64,000 nt of DNA from Methylosinus sp. H3A (GTDB taxonomy: Bacteria; Pseudomonadota; Alphaproteobacteria; Rhizobiales; Beijerinckiaceae): assembly GCF_015709455.1 (NCBI RefSeq), contig NZ_JADNQW010000005.1, positions 1,550,001 to 1,614,000 on the forward strand, written 5' to 3'. The position numbers were made by a program, and so were the translations under genes. Of this stretch, positions 59,776-64,000 are shown in pieces. A model generated the notes under the pieces. It did no database searches and had not been told where the DNA came from. It was given only the letters and a program-made list of their open reading frames with translations. Numbering within the stretch: the stretch's first letter is position 1; each line of letters begins with the position of its first letter.

Positions 59776-60642
59776 TCATGAATCGGATATGACCGGAAGG
59801 TCGGCGCGCGCGCCCCATTCGGACCAGGAGCCGTCATAGACGGTGGCCGGCCGTCGTCCCGACGCGGCCAGCGCCAAGCTCAGGATCGAGGCGGTGAGGC
59901 CGGAGCCGCAGCTCGCGACGATCGGCCGCTCGGGATCGATCTTCGCGCGCGCGAAAACCTCCTCCAGCGCCTCCGGCGCCTTCATGCGGCCATCGGCGAC
60001 GAGATTGCCGAAGGGCAGGTTGAGCGCGCCGGGCATATGGCCGGAGCGCAGGCCGGGGCGCGGCTCGGGAACGCTGCCCGCGAAGCGCTCGGCGGAGCGC
60101 ATGTCCACGACCTGCGCGGAGCCGTCGGCCAGCGCTCGCGCCACATCCGCCGAGTCGGCGACGAGCCCGCGGTCGACGCGCGGCGTGAAATGGCGCGGCG
60201 CGCGGTGGGCTTCGCCCTGCTCGAGCGGACGGCCTTCTGCCTTCCAGGCCGGCAGGCCGCCGTCGAGGACGGAGACGTCGGTGGCGCCGAAGACGCGCAG
60301 CGTCCACCACAGGCGCGGCGCGGAGAAGAGGCCGAGGCTGTCATAGATCACCGCGCGCATGCCGTCGCCGAGGCCGAGCTTGCGGACGGCCGAGGCGAAG
60401 GCGACCGCGTCCGGCAGCATATGCGGCAGGTCGGTCGAATGATCGGCGATGGCGTCTATGTCGAAGAAGACGGCGCCTGGAACATGGGCGTCGAGATATT
60501 CGGCATGGGCGTTCCGGCCGGCGGCCGGCATGTGCCAGGAGGCGTCGAACACGATGACGTCCGGCGCATGGAGATGGTCGGCGAGCCATTGCGTGGAGAC
60601 GAACAGCGTCTCGGGATCGATGTTCGGGGCGGCTCTCGTCAT
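59776..60642 (-). CDS. sseA: 3-mercaptopyruvate/thiosulfate sulfurtransferase
   Basis: 288-residue tandem-rhodanese enzyme. N-terminal rhodanese VIVFDASWHMPAAGRNAHAE; the active cysteine lies in VASCGSGLTASIL in the second domain, the CGSGVTA-type loop of mercaptopyruvate sulfurtransferases (thiosulfate-specific rhodaneses have CRKG). It transfers sulfur to cyanide or to acceptors for cofactor and tRNA thiolation. It diverges from the cysteine-cluster gene with 129 bases between. Confidence 0.93.
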   Translation of the reverse strand: MTRAAPNIDPETLFVSTQWLADHLHAPDVIVFDASWHMPAAGRNAHAEYLDAHVPGAVFFDIDAIADHSTDLPHMLPDAVAFASAVRKLGLGDGMRAVIYDSLGLFSAPRLWWTLRVFGATDVSVLDGGLPAWKAEGRPLEQGEAHRAPRHFTPRVDRGLVADSADVARALADGSAQVVDMRSAERFAGSVPEPRPGLRSGHMPGALNLPFGNLVADGRMKAPEALEEVFARAKIDPERPIVASCGSGLTASILSLALAASGRRPATVYDGSWSEWGARADLPVISDS

Positions 60643-60771
60643 TGCGGTCCTCCTCGCGGCGATCCTCTGGCGACCCTCCGGGGGGCGATGGCGCCGGCGT
60701 CGCGATCGTTGTAGTCAATGTAGCAGAATCGATTCGTTCCCAAAATCGCCGAAAAGACGAAAATCGAGACC

Positions 60772-61188
60772 ATGCTCGACATTCCCGGCAAGGCCTGCGG
60801 TCCCTGCGCTTTCTGTTGCAAGGTGCTGGAGATCGAGGAATTCACCAAGAAGGCCGGCGTCTGGTGCGAGCACTGCACGAAGACGAGCGGCTGCGGCGTC
60901 TACGCCACACGGCCCGACGTGTGCCGCGATTATCACTGCCGCTGGAAGGAGGAGCGCTCGCTCGGCGTCCAGCTGCGGCCGGACAAGGTCGGCACGCTGC
61001 TGATGGACGATCCCGACAGCGACGAATATCATGCGGTCTGCGATCCCGAAAAGCCGTTTTCCTGGCGCAATCCTCTCGTATTCAAGCATCTCGTGAGCGA
61101 GGCGAAGGCCGGCCGCATCGTGGTCGCCAAAGCGGGTCTGCGCGCGTGGCGCATATTCGCCGACGGCAGCTGGCAGGAGTGGGCCTGA
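60772..61188 (+). CDS. YkgJ-family cysteine-cluster protein
   Basis: 138 residues with a dense cluster of cysteines: CGPCAFCCKVLEIEEF, CEHCTKTSGCGVYATRPDVC and RDYHC. The pattern matches the YkgJ / UPF0153 family, thought to bind zinc or iron-sulfur centres; function unknown. The start ATG at 60772 begins the conserved domain immediately. It is probably co-transcribed with the DUF3108 gene 92 bases downstream. Confidence 0.85.
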   Translation: MLDIPGKACGPCAFCCKVLEIEEFTKKAGVWCEHCTKTSGCGVYATRPDVCRDYHCRWKEERSLGVQLRPDKVGTLLMDDPDSDEYHAVCDPEKPFSWRNPLVFKHLVSEAKAGRIVVAKAGLRAWRIFADGSWQEWA

Positions 61189-61280
61189 ATCGAGCCCCTT
61201 CCTCCGGCGCGATCCGAGCATCGACAAGCGCTCTCGCCTGGCCCATCGTGGCGATGACTGATTCGATCGCAGGTCTTCGA

Positions 61281-62123
61281 ATGGCGTTTTTCTCATCTGT
61301 GCTGGAAAGAGCCGGACGCGGCTCGACGCCGGAGCTCGTCGCGCTCGCTCTGCTCGTCGCGGCCTCTCCCTGCCGGGCGGAGACGCTCAAGGCGCATTAC
61401 TCTTTGAGCCTGCTCGGCCTGTCGATCGGCCACGCCTCGGCCGACGGCGTCATCGACGCGCGCAATTATCGCATCGACATTTCGATGCGCACGACCGGCC
61501 TCGCCTCGCTCGTCAACGACACGCGCGGCGCCGCCACCGCGGCCGGCGTCGTCTCGCATGAGGGGCTCGCGCCGGCGAGCTACGCCAACACCACCTCCAA
61601 CACTTATGAGACGCGCACCGTCCGCATGGCGCTCGCCGGCAATTCCGTGCGCGCCGTGCATGTCGATCCGACGCCCTGGGACATGCCCGTCCGCATTCCG
61701 GTGACGGATGGCAACAAGTCCCACATCACAGATCCGGTGAGCGCGCTGATCATGAGCGTTCCGGCGAGCGAGCCGCTCGTCGGGCCCTCGGCCTGCAATC
61801 GGACGATCCCCGTCTTCGACGGCGTCACCCGTTTCGACGTGACCCTCTCATTCGTCGAGATGCGCAATGTCGAGACGCGCGGCTATTCCGGGCCGGTCTC
61901 CGTCTGCGCCGCGCGCTATCGTCCGATCTCGGGGCATCGGCCGGACAGTGTCTCGACGCGCTTCATGGCCGAGAACAACGATATCACCGTCTGGCTTGCG
62001 CCTCTGCCCATGGCGCATGCGGTCGTGCCCTATCGGATGGCGCTGCGCACCACCGTCGGCATGCTGACCGTCGAGCCCGCCGAATTCCATCTCGGCGGGC
62101 GTCGCCAGGCCGCGGATCAATAG
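61281..62123 (+). CDS. DUF3108 exported protein
   Basis: 280 residues with an N-terminal signal peptide (VALALLVAASPCRAETLKAHY) and the DUF3108 domain, marked by SIGHASADGVIDARNYRIDI, ASYANTTSNTYETRTVRMAL and DPVSALIMSVP. The domain is a beta-rich LolA/LolB-like fold found in periplasmic proteins of proteobacteria; no function is assigned. The ATG at 61281 has AGGT upstream; an ATG at 61254 is possible. Confidence 0.85.
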   Translation: MAFFSSVLERAGRGSTPELVALALLVAASPCRAETLKAHYSLSLLGLSIGHASADGVIDARNYRIDISMRTTGLASLVNDTRGAATAAGVVSHEGLAPASYANTTSNTYETRTVRMALAGNSVRAVHVDPTPWDMPVRIPVTDGNKSHITDPVSALIMSVPASEPLVGPSACNRTIPVFDGVTRFDVTLSFVEMRNVETRGYSGPVSVCAARYRPISGHRPDSVSTRFMAENNDITVWLAPLPMAHAVVPYRMALRTTVGMLTVEPAEFHLGGRRQAADQ

Positions 62124-62140
62124 GCGCGCGAGCGGCCTCT

Positions 62141-62542
62141 TCAGTCGAGGCGGATTTCGCGCGTCTTCTTGCGGTTCAGCCGATCGGAATCATATTCGAG
62201 ATAGCGCACCTCTCTCGGCTCCGCCGATCCCGGCGCGAGGCAGAAGGAGGGCGAGGGCGTGAAGCGCCCGTCCGGTCCGGCGAAACATTCCGAAAAGCGC
62301 ACTTCGCAATCGAAGGACGTCTCCGTGTGGGGCGCGACGCGGGCGACGAGCGCGCGCGCTTTGTCCACTGCGCCGGCGCAGAGGCCGGCGTCGAGGCCAT
62401 AGGCGCGGCACTGCTGGACCGTCGCCATGTAGCGCCCCTCGCCCGAACAGGCGGGTGTGCGGCGATAGCCGAAGAACCAGACGGCGCCGATGAGCGTCGC
62501 GAGGGCGGCGACGGCGATGAAGGTGAGAGAAGGGCGGGCCAT
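62141..62542 (-). CDS. DUF1190-like cysteine-rich membrane-anchored protein
   Basis: 133 residues, N-terminal hydrophobic helix (LTFIAVAALATLIGAVWFFGY), then a periplasmic domain with pairs of cysteines (CSGEGRYMATVQQCRAYG, CEVRFSECFAGPDGRFTPS, FCLAPG). The order of cysteines and the FTPSPSFC motif resemble DUF1190 (the YgiB family of outer-membrane or periplasmic proteins). The assignment is by pattern only. Confidence 0.65.
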   Translation of the reverse strand: MARPSLTFIAVAALATLIGAVWFFGYRRTPACSGEGRYMATVQQCRAYGLDAGLCAGAVDKARALVARVAPHTETSFDCEVRFSECFAGPDGRFTPSPSFCLAPGSAEPREVRYLEYDSDRLNRKKTREIRLD

Positions 62543-62646
62543 TGGCGTCGGTTTTTCCGTTCTTCTTCGTCGAGCCGCAGCTTCATTAACGGCGCCGCAC
62601 GCGGCTCCGCAAGCCCCAAAGACGGCGATGAGGGCGGCGCCGCATC

Positions 62647-62673
62647 TTGACGAGCATCAAAGGCTAATATAAT
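62647..62673 (+). promoter_or_regulatory. Near-consensus sigma70 promoter upstream of small membrane gene
   Basis: TTGACG at 62647-62652 and TATAAT at 62668-62673 with a 15-base spacer, two bases shorter than ideal. Transcription would start near 62680 and give a 5' leader of about 240 bases before the ATG at 62924. Confidence 0.6.
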
Positions 62674-62810
62674 TGCCAGCAACGTGTCGCGGGCGTGGAT
62701 CGCGGCCTGGCTCGGCCGCTCGAAGAGGAGCGCCGGGCGTGAAAGACCGTCGGCGCGTCTCGGATCGCGGTCGGCCCATCCAGGGCGTTCTCGGAATTCG
62801 AGCCGGCGAT

Positions 62811-62870
62811 GATATCCACCAAAGCGTATCTCACTTAACAGGCGAGACTTCGTCTGTCTTGGGTGATATC
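62811..62870 (+). promoter_or_regulatory. Inverted repeat in the leader of the small membrane gene
   Basis: GATATCCACCAAAG and CTTGGGTGATATC pair with few mismatches across a 33-base loop. The RNA would fold into a stem about 55 bases before the start codon. It may be a regulatory structure, a small RNA, or a protein-binding site. Confidence 0.5.
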
Positions 62871-62923
62871 GTTGCACGGCTGGCAGCCTGAACGAGATCG
62901 GGCGTTAAAGAGGAGGAAGCGTT

Positions 62924-63037
62924 ATGGGAGCAATTCTCGAGCTTACGAGCTATGCGGCGACGCCGGTTGGCATGATCGCGATCATCGCGCTCGGCGCCGC
63001 GGCGTATTTCGCCGCTCGCTGGGTTCTGAGCGACTGA
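62924..63037 (+). CDS. 37-residue single-span membrane protein
   Basis: A very small gene with a perfect AGGAGG seven bases before the ATG. The product starts MGAILELTSYAATP, has one transmembrane helix (VGMIAIIALGAAAYFAA) and ends RWVLSD. A strong terminator with a T tract follows 28 bases after the stop. The promoter, leader, ribosome site and terminator all support a real gene. No family recognised; it may be a regulatory or accessory subunit of an envelope complex. Confidence 0.8.
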   Translation: MGAILELTSYAATPVGMIAIIALGAAAYFAARWVLSD

Positions 63038-63065
63038 CGCTTCAGAACCGGTCTACGGATATGAT

Positions 63066-63102
63066 GCGGCGCATCGGCTCGTTCGATGCGCCGCTTCTTT
63101 TT
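63066..63102 (+). terminator. Rho-independent terminator after the 37-aa gene
   Basis: GCGGCGCATCG, loop GCTCGTT, CGATGCGCCGC, then TTCTTTTT. A perfect 11-bp stem with a strong U tract: the best intrinsic terminator in the window. Confidence 0.93.
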
Positions 63103-63197
63103 GGCGTCGTCGCGCTGGAAAGAATCCGCCTCGAGCGTTGCGAAAGATGCGCCGAGGCTTTCCAATGGAAGCCGCAGGTTATATAGTCGGGCCTACC

Positions 63198-63224
63198 CAC
63201 TCGGGGGGCGCCGCCGCCCGAGTG
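63198..63224. promoter_or_regulatory. Inverted repeat upstream of NarL-type regulator
   Basis: CACTCGGGGGGCG and CGCCGCCCGAGTG form a 13-base arm pair with one mismatch around a one- to two-base centre. It lies 41 bases before the start of the regulator gene. It may be an operator or a leader hairpin. Confidence 0.45.
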
Positions 63225-63265
63225 CATCCTGGCTGCGACCGCAGCGCTTTCACTTGGAGTGGCCC

Positions 63266-64000
63266 ATGGCCTCGACGTCTTCGACGAAGCTCGGAGATGA
63301 ACGACCGCGAGCCGTCGGACGTCCCGGGCCGATCCGCGCGCCCGAACGTCCCGCGACGCAGGCGGCCGACAGCGCGCCGACCGCTCCACGCCAGAAGGCC
63401 GAGCGTTCGGGCGAAGACCGCGGCGAGACGGGCGCGGCTTTTCCGATCGACGTCGCCATCGCCGACAAGAGCCCGCTGATCCTGGCCGGGCTCGAGGCGC
63501 TGCTCGCCGACGACCGCCGCTTCAATCTCGTGCTGAAGGTCACGGACGGCGAGGAGTTTCTCGACGCCGCCAAGCTGCAGCGCTTCCAGATCGCCATCAT
63601 CGGCTGGCAATTGCCGACGCTGCACGCGCGGGAAGTGCTGCGCGCGCTGTCGCGCCAGCCCTCCGCGCCCAAGATCGTCGTCTATAGCGGCACCAATGAT
63701 CCCGCCGCGCCGGCGGAGACGCTGCAATTGGGCGGCGCCGGCTTCGTCAGCAAGCGCGCTCCGCCGGAGCGCCTGCTCGACGTGCTCGCCTCGGTGGCGG
63801 CGGGCGACATGGTGTTTCCCTTCGTCGACATCCGCAAGATGCGCGCCGATCCGCTGGAGAATCTCACTCTGCGCGAGCGCAGCCTGTTGTCGGCGCTCGG
63901 CTCCGGCCACACCAACAACCAGCTCGCCAAGGATTTCGGCGTCTCGATCAACACGATCAAATTCCACTTGCGCAATTTGTTCGAGAAGCTCGAGGTGCGC
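63266..64000 (+). CDS. NarL/LuxR-type regulator with a degenerate receiver (3' partial)
   Basis: 245 codons up to the window end; the stop lies outside. The first 55 residues are a proline/arginine-rich extension. A receiver domain follows (IDVAIADKSPLILAGLEALL) but the phospho-acceptor segment reads AIIGWQLP in place of the usual D-x-x-M/L-P: the aspartate is glycine. VVYSG and the lysine in FVSKRAPPERLL remain. The C-terminal HTH is LTLRERSLLSALGSGHTNNQ, then LAKDFGVSINTIKFHLRNLF. It probably regulates without phosphorylation. Confidence 0.85.
   Translation, partial: MASTSSTKLGDERPRAVGRPGPIRAPERPATQAADSAPTAPRQKAERSGEDRGETGAAFPIDVAIADKSPLILAGLEALLADDRRFNLVLKVTDGEEFLDAAKLQRFQIAIIGWQLPTLHAREVLRALSRQPSAPKIVVYSGTNDPAAPAETLQLGGAGFVSKRAPPERLLDVLASVAAGDMVFPFVDIRKMRADPLENLTLRERSLLSALGSGHTNNQLAKDFGVSINTIKFHLRNLFEKLEVR

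Larger units (their letters stand above)
62543..62923. other. 381-base region with promoter and structured leader
   Basis: No gene of normal size. It holds a strong sigma70-like promoter (62647-62673, plus strand), a long inverted repeat (62811-62870) and the ribosome-binding site of the small gene at 62924. The rest is GC-rich and featureless. Confidence 0.7.

Overview
This 64 kb window is chromosomal DNA of a high-GC alphaproteobacterium, most likely Hyphomicrobiales (Rhizobiales). The evidence is a GcrA cell-cycle regulator with GANTC sites upstream, an S21 gene with a GTG start, a TIGR02301-type periplasmic protein, a FixJ-like regulator, a NarL-type regulator with a degenerate receiver, and the rhizobial-style repeat around TGGCCGGGCTTGTCCCGGCCA. 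A Methylocystaceae/Beijerinckiaceae relative is possible but not shown. I see no prophage, complete insertion sequence, CRISPR array, tRNA or rRNA. Most genes are housekeeping or core metabolism, packed tightly with many 4-bp ATGA overlaps.

Layout. 0-3.2 kb: membrane-anchored alpha/beta hydrolase, TPR lipoprotein, rpsU, nitroreductase. 3.4-8.2 kb: minus-strand stress operon prkA-yeaH-spoVR. 8.5-13 kb: Zur-like regulator, argG, a membrane-anchored TAXI-type binding protein and an OmpA-like protein without a signal peptide. 13-19 kb: typA, then the translationally coupled trehalose operon otsB-GH15-otsA on the minus strand. 19-22 kb: putA for proline oxidation. 22.3-35.5 kb: a branched-chain amino acid degradation supercluster (isovaleryl-CoA dehydrogenase, methylcrotonyl-CoA carboxylase, methylglutaconyl-CoA hydratase, HMG-CoA lyase, a 3-hydroxyisobutyryl-CoA hydrolase-like protein and a thiolase), with a convergent leucine-dehydrogenase-type gene and then an E1-alpha/E1-beta/E2 branched-chain 2-oxoacid dehydrogenase operon.

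35.5-49.5 kb: SPW membrane protein, an AT-rich island with promoter-like elements, an unknown protein, FixJ-like regulator, recQ, a CPA2/Kef antiporter, a DnaJ-family co-chaperone, a lipoprotein, pdxH, a TIGR02301 protein whose start region carries a large palindromic repeat, two small conserved proteins, gcrA, and the coupled trio argD-argF-hslO. 49.6-64 kb: DUF1624 membrane protein, a secreted glycerophosphodiesterase, an FAH-family hydrolase, a PLP decarboxylase, a rhomboid protease fusion, prfB with a programmed +1 frameshift, glnA-glnB, sseA, a YkgJ cysteine-cluster protein, a DUF3108 protein, a DUF1190-like protein, a 37-residue membrane protein with its own terminator, and a NarL-type regulator cut by the window end.

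The main functional story is nitrogen and amino acid economy: leucine and valine can be deaminated (leucine dehydrogenase), decarboxylated (BKD complex) and leucine carried to acetyl-CoA plus acetoacetate, proline oxidised to glutamate, and ammonia reassimilated by GlnA under PII control. The most unusual items are small-scale: repeats placed in or beside genes, the structured leader of the 37-aa protein, altered catalytic motifs (E2, receiver domain) and the rhomboid fusion. I did not find a clear new defence or mobile system.
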